A stretch of 64,000 nt of DNA from Blautia sp. SC05B48 (lineage in GTDB: Bacteria > Bacillota > Clostridia > Lachnospirales > Lachnospiraceae), in NCBI RefSeq assembly GCF_005848555.1, contig NZ_CP040518.1:2417001-2481000 (forward strand). Reading direction: 5' to 3'. Below the pieces are notes generated by a model. It was not told where the DNA came from and made no database searches. It was given only the letters and a program-made list of their open reading frames with translations. This document shows positions 1 through 7,402 of this stretch, piece after piece. Numbering within the stretch: position 1 is the first letter of the stretch; each line of letters opens with the position of its first letter. The translations under genes and the position numbers were made by a program.

Positions 1-1108
1 TCAGGTAATTTACAGAAATCCCAAGGGATTCCGGATCATGGAAAAATAAACCGGAGATCGGGCGTGGGAGCAGCACAAAGGCTGCAGTTATGATAAGGCC
101 CCAGATTGTCAGGATACCAAAGGAAATACGGTAGCCATGGCGGATGCGGTCGTATTTTTTTGCACCGAAATTCTGTGCGGTAAAAGCATTTAAGGCAGAG
201 GCAAAGCCGTCCGCGGTGTTCCAGGAAACGGATTCGATCTGTCCGCCCACACGCTGGACAGCAATGGCAGCAGCACCGAAGGCGGAAACCATTCTGGTCA
301 GTACCATGGAGATCATACAGTAGATCATGCTCTGGATAGCGGTTGGAAAACCAATGCGGAAGATATTTTTATAAAATTTTCCCGGAAAACGTGAAAAAAG
401 ATGAAGTTCACGAAGTACATTTGGTTCCAGCCCGGAAGTAAAGATCCGGAAAAACAGCACTGCAAAAACCAGGAACTGTGCAGTTACTGTGGCAATGGCA
501 GCACCTACCGTTTCAAGCCGTGGAAAAGGTCCAATGCCAAGGATCAGGAGCGGATCCAGGAACATATTTCCCACAAGTCCAAGAAAATTGGCCATCAGCG
601 GAGACCTGGAGTCTCCCTGGGCTGTAAAAAGTCCGGTGAGAGTCAGGTTCAGGAAGGAAAAAATGATCAGTCCGCAGGTGATCAGCATATAAGATCTGGC
701 AGAAGAATATGCTTCCGGGTCTGTCAGATTAAAAAATCCGATCAGAGGATCAAGAAATATAATACTTGCTGCAGCAAATAAAAGACCGAACAGAATGGTC
801 ATCTGCAGGGCACTGGCCGCGTAGGAACGTGCCTCTTTATAATCCTTCCGGCCGCAGGACTGTGCTGTGTTTACCTGTCCGCCCATTCGCGGAAGGGCTA
901 CCAGTCCCTGGGAAAGCCACACATACATGCCGCCCACACCGACACCGGCAACTGCCTTGGAGCCCAGAAGTCCGATCCAGGCCATATCTGTGATATTATA
1001 GGCAGTTCCAAGAAGGGAAGATGCCATGATTGGCAGAGCAAGCTCTGAAAGCGTTTTCAAGATCGGACCGGAAGTAAGGTCTATGGATTTTGATCTTTTC
1101 ATACTCAT
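1..1108 (-). CDS. MATE family efflux transporter (3' end outside the window)
   Basis: Multidrug/toxin extrusion type membrane antiporter that probably exports small compounds using an ion gradient. Translating the complement from the ATG at 1108 gives about 369 residues of a multi-spanning protein with the family pattern: an N-terminal LPIMASSLLGTAYNITDMAW helix, an internal repeat with IRIGFPTAIQSMIY-like sequence in the second half, and glycine-rich membrane segments. The frame is open to the left edge, so the C-terminus is missing. The ATG at 1108 overlaps the TGA of the upstream HAD gene by four bases (ATGA), indicating translational coupling; a GGAG lies at 1117-1120. In-frame ATGs at 1114 and 1102 are alternatives. 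The substrate cannot be told from sequence. Confidence 0.9.
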   Translation of the reverse strand, partial: MSMKRSKSIDLTSGPILKTLSELALPIMASSLLGTAYNITDMAWIGLLGSKAVAGVGVGGMYVWLSQGLVALPRMGGQVNTAQSCGRKDYKEARSYAASALQMTILFGLLFAAASIIFLDPLIGFFNLTDPEAYSSARSYMLITCGLIIFSFLNLTLTGLFTAQGDSRSPLMANFLGLVGNMFLDPLLILGIGPFPRLETVGAAIATVTAQFLVFAVLFFRIFTSGLEPNVLRELHLFSRFPGKFYKNIFRIGFPTAIQSMIYCMISMVLTRMVSAFGAAAIAVQRVGGQIESVSWNTADGFASALNAFTAQNFGAKKYDRIRHGYRISFGILTIWGLIITAAFVLLPRPISGLFFHDPESLGISVNYL

Positions 1109-1725
1109 CTGCATATCTCCGTAAGGTCAAAAGGCCTGGTGATCCGGTAATCCGGTTTATCCACCTGCCCGAAACCGTATTCGGCAAAGATAAAAGGAAC
1201 TCCTGCTTTCCGGCAGGCATTAAAGTCTCCTAAGGTATCACCGATATAAACCGGATCGGATAGATTATTGTCCTCGCGGATCTTCATGATATTTTCCGCT
1301 TTGGCCATGCCGGTGTCACCGGGACAGAGATGGCCCTTGAAATAGTGTCCGAAGCCTGTGGATTTCAGGAACACTTCAATATATCCGGCCTGGCAGTTAC
1401 TGACGATAAAAAGAGGAAAACGGCTGGAAAGAATCTTCAGTGTTTCCTCAAGATCCGGATACAGCGGAGCACATTTGCGAAGCAGTGCCTCGTGCTCTGC
1501 CTGGCAGCAGCCGTCGATGATACGAAGCTGTTCTGCTTCCGGAAGCTCAGGGAAAAGAGCCCTTGCGATATCCGGCAGCAGCTGGCCAAAAAGCCCCATC
1601 AGTCGTTTGGCGCTTACATCGGTATCCATGTGCTCCGTATGGATAAGGTAATCGCTCCAGGCCTCAGCTACGATCCCAGTGGAATCCCAGAGCGTACCGT
1701 CAACATCAAAAATAATACTGTCCAT
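1105..1725 (-). CDS. HAD superfamily hydrolase (phosphoglycolate phosphatase-like)
   Basis: Soluble HAD phosphatase of about 206 residues. Motif I is FDVDGTLWDS with the nucleophile Asp7 and Asp9. Motif II is the IVSNCQ segment, a lysine follows in GMAKAEN, and motif IV is YIGDTLGDFNACRKAG. A helical cap lies between motifs I and II, as in PGP/beta-phosphoglucomutase-type enzymes. I chose the ATG at 1725 because GGGGAGG stands about eight bases upstream and the protein then begins directly at the first strand of the fold; the longer reading from 1809 adds a non-conserved tail. It is first in an operon with the MATE gene. The substrate is not identifiable; a small phosphorylated metabolite is expected. 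Confidence 0.85.
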   Translation of the reverse strand: MDSIIFDVDGTLWDSTGIVAEAWSDYLIHTEHMDTDVSAKRLMGLFGQLLPDIARALFPELPEAEQLRIIDGCCQAEHEALLRKCAPLYPDLEETLKILSSRFPLFIVSNCQAGYIEVFLKSTGFGHYFKGHLCPGDTGMAKAENIMKIREDNNLSDPVYIGDTLGDFNACRKAGVPFIFAEYGFGQVDKPDYRITRPFDLTEICR

Positions 1726-1912
1726 CAGAAAAACCTCCCCAAAAACTATGATATGTAAAAAATGCAACCCTTTGTACCGGACATAGTACAAAAACAAGTT
1801 ACTGTTCATTCCATTCTCAGTAACATCAAAACAATTCTATATGAGAAAAGAAAAAAAAGCAACTGCGCTTTTGAAGATTTTATGTTATAGTAAAGGTTAC
1901 GAGGGAAAAACT

Positions 1913-2593
1913 ATGAATTATAAGAATACGATCAGAGGTATATTCAAAGACAGACCTAACCGTTTTATCGCTCATGTGCAGATCGGGGATCAGCTGGAAA
2001 CGGTCCATGTGAAGAATACAGGCAGATGCCGGGAGCTTCTTGTTCCGGAAGCAGAAGTGATCCTGGAAAAGAGTGATAATCCTGCCAGGAAAACGAAATA
2101 CGATTTGATCAGTGTGAACAAGGAGGGCCGCTGGATCAATATGGATTCCCAGGCCCCAAATAAAGCAGCAGAAGAGTGGGTGGCAGCCGGAAATCTTTTT
2201 CCGGAGAAAGTGACTGTCAGGAGAGAAAAGACATATGGAAACTCCCGTTTTGACCTGTATGTGGAATCCGGGAAGCGAAAGGCTTTTATCGAGGTAAAAG
2301 GCGTCACCCTGGAAGAAAATAATATCGTGCGCTTTCCGGACGCACCTACAGAACGGGGGATCAAGCATCTCTGGGAGCTTATGCATGCAGCAGCTGACGG
2401 CTATGAGGCGTATCTTCTTCTGGTGATCCAGATGAAGGATGTAAGGTATTTTGAACCAAACCGGGAGACACATCCGGAATTCGGAGAAACACTTAAGGCG
2501 GCAGCAGATGCCGGTGTCCACATCCTGGCCTATGACTGTGCCGTAACGGAAGATTCCATAAAGATCTGTGATCCGATACCGGTAAGATTATAG
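1913..2593 (+). CDS. sfsA: SfsA family protein (DNA/RNA nuclease SfsA)
   Basis: About 226 residues, the usual SfsA length. Family segments are visible: an OB-like N-terminal part with FIAHVQIGD and HVKNTGRCRELL, then the nuclease-like core with SRFDLYV, AFIEVKGVTLEENN and FPDAPTERGIKHL. SfsA was first described as a sugar fermentation stimulation protein; later work on homologues supports a nuclease fold, and its cellular role is still vague. The ATG at 1913 has GAGGG at 1901 and starts where the family homology starts, so the longer reading from 1841 is rejected. mutY follows after a short gap, which suggests cotranscription. Confidence 0.93.
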   Translation: MNYKNTIRGIFKDRPNRFIAHVQIGDQLETVHVKNTGRCRELLVPEAEVILEKSDNPARKTKYDLISVNKEGRWINMDSQAPNKAAEEWVAAGNLFPEKVTVRREKTYGNSRFDLYVESGKRKAFIEVKGVTLEENNIVRFPDAPTERGIKHLWELMHAAADGYEAYLLLVIQMKDVRYFEPNRETHPEFGETLKAAADAGVHILAYDCAVTEDSIKICDPIPVRL

Positions 2594-2605
2594 AAAGGAA
2601 ACGAT

Positions 2606-3661
2606 ATGCCTGAAAACATTGCAGAACCCCTTCTGAAATGGTACGATAAAAACAAAAGGATCCTGCCCTGGAGAGATAAAGACAATGCCTATTATACCTG
2701 GGTATCTGAGATCATGCTCCAGCAGACCCGGGTGGAAGCTGTGAAACCTTATTTTCAGCGCTTTATCCGGGAACTTCCGGATGTAGCAGCCCTTGCGGCG
2801 GCGCCGGAAGAGAAGATCATCAAGCTGTGGGAAGGCCTTGGCTATTACAGCCGTGTCCGCAACATGCAGAAAGCGGCTGTTCATGTCATGGAAGAATATG
2901 GAGGCAGGATCCCTGAGGATTTTGAGACACTTCTCTCGTTAAAAGGAATAGGAAGATATACGGCAGGTGCCATTGCGTCCATTGCCTACGGAAAGAAAGT
3001 CCCTGCAGTAGATGGAAATGTGCTGCGGGTATACGCAAGACTTACCGAAAACCGTGGAGATATCATGAAACAGTCTGTACGGAAATCGGTGGAAAATGAC
3101 CTTACAGAGCAGATGTCAGAGGACAGACCCGGGGATTTCAACCAGGCTATGATGGAGCTGGGAGCTGTAGTCTGTGTTCCAAACGGAAAAGCAAAGTGCG
3201 AAGAATGTCCGCTGGGGCATTTCTGCCTTGCCAGAAAGCATGGCACTGTAGAAGAACTTCCCGTAAAAGCACCAAAAAAATCCCGAACGACAGAACAGAG
3301 AACAGTCCTTGTGATCCAGGACGGAGCAGGCACAGCAATCCGTAAACGTCCGGATACAGGACTTCTGGCAGGCCTTTATGAGCTTCCAAATGTGGAAGGC
3401 CATCTGACGGAGAAGGCAGCACTTGCCCGGGTAAAAGCCATGGGGCTGGAACCACTGCGGATCGAAGCACTGCCAGATGCGAAGCACATTTTTTCCCATA
3501 TTGAATGGAGGATGTGTGCTTATCGCATCGCTGTATCCTCTCTGGAAGAAGCACCGCAAGGGGAGTTTCTGTTTGTGGATAAGAGTGAATCCGATAAAAA
3601 ATATGCAATACCATCTGCGTTTCGCGCATACACCAGATATATGAAGGAGGAAAACACATGA
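2606..3661 (+). CDS. mutY: A/G-specific adenine glycosylase MutY
   Basis: Base-excision repair glycosylase that removes adenine opposite 8-oxoguanine. 351 residues. The catalytic Glu35 sits in SEIMLQQTRV, the helix-hairpin-helix LKGIGRYTAGAI spans 112-123, and the catalytic Asp136 lies in VDGNVLRVYAR. Four cysteines at 190, 198, 201 and 207 form the [4Fe-4S] loop; their spacing is C-X7-C-X2-C-X5-C, one residue longer in the first interval than the textbook E. coli C-X6-C. The C-terminal third matches a NUDIX-like 8-oxoG recognition domain, with FSHIEW near its end. The TGA overlaps the next ATG by four bases, so it is coupled to the glycosyltransferase. Confidence 0.96.
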   Translation: MPENIAEPLLKWYDKNKRILPWRDKDNAYYTWVSEIMLQQTRVEAVKPYFQRFIRELPDVAALAAAPEEKIIKLWEGLGYYSRVRNMQKAAVHVMEEYGGRIPEDFETLLSLKGIGRYTAGAIASIAYGKKVPAVDGNVLRVYARLTENRGDIMKQSVRKSVENDLTEQMSEDRPGDFNQAMMELGAVVCVPNGKAKCEECPLGHFCLARKHGTVEELPVKAPKKSRTTEQRTVLVIQDGAGTAIRKRPDTGLLAGLYELPNVEGHLTEKAALARVKAMGLEPLRIEALPDAKHIFSHIEWRMCAYRIAVSSLEEAPQGEFLFVDKSESDKKYAIPSAFRAYTRYMKEENT

Positions 3662-4674
3662 AACTTTTGAGCGTAGCAATACCATGCTATAATTCAGAGG
3701 CTTATATGTCAAAATGCATCAATTCCCTGCTGATCGCAGGAGAGGAAGTGGAGATCATCATTGTAGATGATGGCTCGAGCGACCGTACTGCCGAGATCGC
3801 AGACGATTATGCCGAGAAATATCCAACTATTGTAAAAGTCATACATCAGGAAAATGGCGGCCATGGACAGGCAGTCAACACAGGAATCAAAAACGCAACA
3901 GGACTTTATTTCAAGGTTGTGGACAGTGATGACTGGGTAAATCAGGACGCCTATTATGAGGTCCTGAAAACACTTTATGAACTGACACGTGGGGCTGAGA
4001 CTGTGGATCTTCTCATCAGTAATTTCGTTTATGAGAAGCAGGGAGCTACCCGCAAAAAGGTCATGCAGTACAGACACTGTTTTCCGACAAACCAGATTTT
4101 CGGATGGGATGAGGTACGCCACATGAAAAAAGGCCAGTATCTCCTTATGCATTCCATGATATACCGTACAAAACTTCTCCATGACTGTGGAATGGAGCTT
4201 CCGAAGCATACGTTCTACGTAGATAACCTGTTTGCGTTTGAGCCGCTTCCCTATGTGAAAAATCTCTATTATCTGGATGTGAATTTCTATCGGTATTTTA
4301 TTGGAAGAGATGATCAGTCTGTCAATGAGAAAGTGATGATCAAGCGTATCGATCAGCAGATCCGTGTAAACAAACTGATGGTGGACGCTTATCTGAAGGC
4401 TAATGTGAGCAACCGCAGACTTCGTGCTTATATGTTCAGCTATCTGGATATCATCACAACCGTTTCTTCGATCATGCTGGTAAGAGCTGCAACGCAGGAA
4501 TGCCTGGATAAAAAACAGGAGCTGCAGGATTACATCAAGGACCAGAATATGGGACTGTATCGGAAGCTTCGGAGAAGTCTCTTCGGAAGAGTGTCCAATC
4601 TTCCCGGAAGAGGTGGAAGAAAGATGTTTGTGGCAGCGTATAAGATCTGTCAGAAGTTTTATGGATTTAATTAA
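3658..4674 (+). CDS. Family 2 glycosyltransferase
   Basis: 338-residue GT-A fold transferase using a nucleotide-activated sugar, probably for a surface polysaccharide or glycolipid. The N-terminus LLSVAIPCYNSEAYMSKCI is the classical GT2 opening; acidic nucleotide-binding residues are Asp37-Asp38 in VDDGSSDRT and the DXD-like Asp89-Ser-Asp-Asp92 in VVDSDDWV. The C-terminal third is basic with few obvious membrane segments, so a soluble or peripheral enzyme is likely. AAGGAGG lies just upstream of the ATG, which overlaps the mutY stop. A strong bidirectional terminator follows immediately. Donor and acceptor are unknown. Confidence 0.88.
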   Translation: MKLLSVAIPCYNSEAYMSKCINSLLIAGEEVEIIIVDDGSSDRTAEIADDYAEKYPTIVKVIHQENGGHGQAVNTGIKNATGLYFKVVDSDDWVNQDAYYEVLKTLYELTRGAETVDLLISNFVYEKQGATRKKVMQYRHCFPTNQIFGWDEVRHMKKGQYLLMHSMIYRTKLLHDCGMELPKHTFYVDNLFAFEPLPYVKNLYYLDVNFYRYFIGRDDQSVNEKVMIKRIDQQIRVNKLMVDAYLKANVSNRRLRAYMFSYLDIITTVSSIMLVRAATQECLDKKQELQDYIKDQNMGLYRKLRRSLFGRVSNLPGRGGRKMFVAAYKICQKFYGFN

Positions 4675-4701
4675 AAAAAGCCCCCAACGGGGCTTTTTTT
4701 A
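4672..4701. terminator. Bidirectional rho-independent terminator
   Basis: AAAAAAGCCCC-CAA-CGGGGCTTTTTTT hairpin between the convergent glycosyltransferase and PAP2 genes. It has A and T runs on both sides, so it can end transcription in both directions. It is so compact that both stop codons (4672-4674 and 4699-4701) touch the A/T runs. Confidence 0.93.
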
Positions 4702-5388
4702 TAAATTCTGTTCCGGCTTCTTCTTACGCATACGGGATAGGGAGCGCTGTTCCTCGTAGTCATCCACTCTCTGTGGATAGAACAGGAGATGGCCGAACAG
4801 TGCCAGTGTGGTACCAAGGCATACATCGATCACAGAATGCTGCTTGATAAACATGGTGGACAGGATGATCAGAACTGAAAGGATCAGAGCTCCTCGCCGG
4901 AGCCATTTCCTGTCTTTTAGTGCCTGGCAGTGATGAATGGCAAAATAAACAGCCAAGGAATTAAATACATGGATACTTGGCAGGATATTGGTGGGAGTAT
5001 CTGTCCGATAGATCTCAGCCACCAGTCGTGTAAAGATGTTGCTTCTGGGGAATACTGCAGGACGGAGATGCTGAACGTTCGGATAGATGTAGGAAACAAC
5101 AAGGAAAACCGTCATTCCCATCATCAGGTTGAAGATCAGCTGGAAATATTCCTTTTTATTCTTATTGCGAAACAGGAAATACACAACCGTCATTATCACA
5201 TATGGAAACCACAAAAGGTACGGAATAATAAAAATCTCGCAGAACGGGATCATATCATCAAAAACAGTATGTACAACATGGTAGGCTCGTACAGGCCGGT
5301 GCTCCAGATATCCAAACAGGATAAGATAGGCAACGAAATAGATCGCTATGATAAAACCGTGCCTGTATTTTTTTATCTTACTCAACAT
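4699..5388 (-). CDS. PAP2 superfamily membrane phosphatase
   Basis: 229-residue integral membrane protein with about six hydrophobic segments. The PAP2 motifs are present in reduced form: VQHLRP (motif 1), LPSIHVFNS (motif 2 PSIH) and STMFIKQHSVIDV (motif 3, with the histidine and aspartate of the catalytic pair). Such enzymes dephosphorylate lipid phosphates such as undecaprenyl pyrophosphate or phosphatidate on the outer face of the membrane; which lipid is used here is unknown. The ATG at 5388 is preceded by GGAGCGG. It lies downstream of the lipid kinase gene on the same strand after 73 bases, a pairing compatible with lipid phosphate turnover. Confidence 0.82.
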   Translation of the reverse strand: MLSKIKKYRHGFIIAIYFVAYLILFGYLEHRPVRAYHVVHTVFDDMIPFCEIFIIPYLLWFPYVIMTVVYFLFRNKNKKEYFQLIFNLMMGMTVFLVVSYIYPNVQHLRPAVFPRSNIFTRLVAEIYRTDTPTNILPSIHVFNSLAVYFAIHHCQALKDRKWLRRGALILSVLIILSTMFIKQHSVIDVCLGTTLALFGHLLFYPQRVDDYEEQRSLSRMRKKKPEQNL

Positions 5389-5461
5389 TTTGCCGCTCCT
5401 TTTCTTGAGGTATGGCTGATGTCAGCCTTAAGCTTCTTTTTTGTTAAGTATCTACCTGCTA

Positions 5462-6394
5462 CTATAACACAGGCATTATGATTTTTAAAGGTTTCTTTTC
5501 AATGGTCACAGAAAATTCACGCTGGATTCCGCCGGATTCTCCGTCTTTATGCACAGGAAGGGAATGGGCACTTGTAATATGTACGTTCCTGCACTGTAAA
5601 ATATGTACACCGCGAATGTGGGTATGTTTTCCCCAGAGAGCGCTCGGCAGGCAGAACAGCATTTTCAGCTTGGAGATTCCTTCAATAACGATCACATCCA
5701 GTAAACCATCCTCCGGACTGGCGTTCGGACAGAATTTAAAGCCTCCGCCTTCATATTTCTGGTTCATTACAGCCGCAAACCAGGTCCTGCTGAAGGTTTG
5801 TGGCTTGTTCCCGTCAAGCGTTAACGTGATCGGGGACGGGGTGAGGAAAAGAAATTGTTTCAGTGCCACCATAAGGTAAATGAGTTTACCCATATGGAGA
5901 CGGTTGAGAAATTTTTTGCCAGGTGTGATCAGAACTTCCTGACAGATTGCTGCATCGTAGCCTATTCCTGCACTGATGCCGAAACGGTAGGAATGGCTGC
6001 CAAGATGTAGCACAGGAACATCCATGGAAATGGTCCGTCTGTTTTCAAGGATAGAGCGAAGCGCTTCAAAAGGATCAAAAGGCAGGCCCATACTGCGGCA
6101 GAAATCGTTGCCGGACCCGACCGGAATAAATCCAAAAACAACCGAAGACAGATCAATGATCCCGGTAAGTACTTCGTAAATAGTGCCGTCACCACCTACA
6201 GTTACCAGAGTTACCGGATCCTCCGGTGTTCCGGCGGCACTGATCCTCTGTGCCAGTACTGTGGCGTGTCCCACATATTCTGTGAGAAAATACTGATATG
6301 AGATCCCCTGACTTTCCATGATGCTGCGAAGCCGGTTCCAGACATTACGCCCCTCACCGGATCTTGAATTGGGATTCACAATAAAAGAATACAT
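5462..6394 (-). CDS. Diacylglycerol/sphingosine kinase-like lipid kinase (YegS/BmrU family)
   Basis: About 310 residues with the ATP-binding DAGK catalytic domain: FIVNPNSRSGEG at residues 4-15, the nucleotide loop GGDGT at 67-71, and VGSGNDFCRSMGLP after it. The C-terminal beta-rich half (GGGFKFCPNASPEDGLLDVIV) matches the family's second domain. It phosphorylates a lipid alcohol, likely diacylglycerol, at the cytoplasmic membrane surface. I start it at 6394 because GGAGG lies just upstream and the first strand begins there; the reading from 6430 adds 12 unrelated residues. It is probably cotranscribed with the PAP2 gene downstream. Confidence 0.9.
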   Translation of the reverse strand: MYSFIVNPNSRSGEGRNVWNRLRSIMESQGISYQYFLTEYVGHATVLAQRISAAGTPEDPVTLVTVGGDGTIYEVLTGIIDLSSVVFGFIPVGSGNDFCRSMGLPFDPFEALRSILENRRTISMDVPVLHLGSHSYRFGISAGIGYDAAICQEVLITPGKKFLNRLHMGKLIYLMVALKQFLFLTPSPITLTLDGNKPQTFSRTWFAAVMNQKYEGGGFKFCPNASPEDGLLDVIVIEGISKLKMLFCLPSALWGKHTHIRGVHILQCRNVHITSAHSLPVHKDGESGGIQREFSVTIEKKPLKIIMPVL

Positions 6395-6481
6395 AATAAA
6401 AAACCTCCAAACAACTCTCTGCTTTATCATAACATTGACGTTTGGCTTTTACAAATTAAAATTTCTTAAGGATTTCTATAT

Positions 6482-6509
6482 TTTACATAAACTTAACCTT
6501 TTTTCTATG
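6482..6509 (+). promoter_or_regulatory. Possible PHO-box-like direct repeats upstream of the response regulator
   Basis: TTTACA (6482), TTAACC (6493) and TCTATG (6504) follow each other at an 11-base period just before a TATACT at 6531-6536. Bacillus-type PhoP binds TTAACA-like repeats with this spacing, so autoregulation of the PhoB-like regulator is conceivable. The third repeat is weak and the area is AT-rich, so chance is a real possibility. Confidence 0.25.
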
Positions 6510-6574
6510 CTGGATTTTACGAATGCACCTTATACTTGCACGTATCAGATGAAAAATGAAGCTGGAGGAAAATT

Positions 6575-7249
6575 ATGATATATCTTGTGGAAGATGATGA
6601 AAGTATCCGTGAACTTGTTGTATATACATTAAACAGTCAGGGACTGGAGGCACAGGGTTTTGAAAGGCCGTCACTTTTCTGGAAAGCGCTGGAAAAAGAA
6701 CTGCCTTCACTGGTGCTTCTGGATATTATGCTTCCGGAGGAAGACGGACTGTCTATTTTAAAAAAAATCCGTATCCGTCCGGATGTGCGGAAACTTCCGG
6801 TGATCATGCTTACTGCAAAAGGAAGCGAGTTTGATACCGTGGTAGGTCTGGACAGCGGTGCAGATGATTATATTCCGAAGCCATTTCGTATGATGGAGCT
6901 GATCTCCAGGGTACGTGCCCTTCTTCGGAGATCAGAGGACAATGGCGCAGAGGAGTATCGTATGGAAAATCTTTATGTATGTCCGGGAAGACATGAGGTA
7001 ACTGTTGATCAGGAGCCTGTGAATCTGACACTGAAAGAATACGAGATGCTTTGTCTCCTTCTGAAAAACAGTGGTACGGTTCTTTCCAGGACACAGCTTT
7101 TAAATCAGATCTGGGGATATGAATTCGACGGAGAAAGCAGAACCGTAGATGTACATATCCGTACCCTTCGTCAGAAGCTTGGCCCGGCAGGAGATCTGGT
7201 GGAAACAGTTCGTGGAGTGGGCTATAAGATCAGCGGAAAATGTGCATGA
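6575..7249 (+). CDS. OmpR/PhoB family response regulator (no adjacent kinase)
   Basis: 224 residues: receiver domain at about 1-118 with acidic pocket Glu6-Asp7-Asp8, phosphoacceptor Asp50 (LLDIMLPEEDG), Thr80 and Lys102 (PKPF), then a winged-helix DNA-binding domain with SRTQLLNQIWGYEF, SRTVDVHIRTLRQKLG and VRGVGYKI. All signalling residues are intact. Regulators of this type are normally followed by their histidine kinase, but here a terminator and topB follow, so the cognate kinase must be elsewhere or was lost. GGAGG lies just upstream of the ATG. PhoB-like control of phosphate genes is a guess based on domain type only. Confidence 0.92.
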   Translation: MIYLVEDDESIRELVVYTLNSQGLEAQGFERPSLFWKALEKELPSLVLLDIMLPEEDGLSILKKIRIRPDVRKLPVIMLTAKGSEFDTVVGLDSGADDYIPKPFRMMELISRVRALLRRSEDNGAEEYRMENLYVCPGRHEVTVDQEPVNLTLKEYEMLCLLLKNSGTVLSRTQLLNQIWGYEFDGESRTVDVHIRTLRQKLGPAGDLVETVRGVGYKISGKCA

Positions 7250-7279
7250 ACAGCTGCTGAGAGTAATATGAAATTAAAG

Positions 7280-7331
7280 AGCATTTCGACGGAAAAAGGC
7301 TTCGGCCCTTTTCTGGACGAAGTGCTTTTTT
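7280..7331 (+). terminator. Rho-independent terminator after the response regulator
   Basis: AGCATTTCG (7280-7288) pairs with CGAAGTGCT (7318-7326) with one G-U pair. An inner AAAAGG/CCTTTT helix sits around a CTTCGG-type loop, and a run of T follows. Confidence 0.75.
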
Positions 7332-7341
7332 CATGCTATAA
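7314..7341 (+). promoter_or_regulatory. Candidate topB promoter
   Basis: TATAAT at 7336-7341 with TGGACG at 7314-7319 (four of six matches to TTGACA) and a 16-base spacer. The -35 overlaps the preceding terminator. A GGAGC...GCTCC hairpin follows in the leader. Confidence 0.45.
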
Positions 7342-7402
7342 TAGTTGAACCCCGGAGCTCTGAAAAACAGGCTCCAAAGAGTAAGAGGTGAAAGAAAAAA
7401 AT

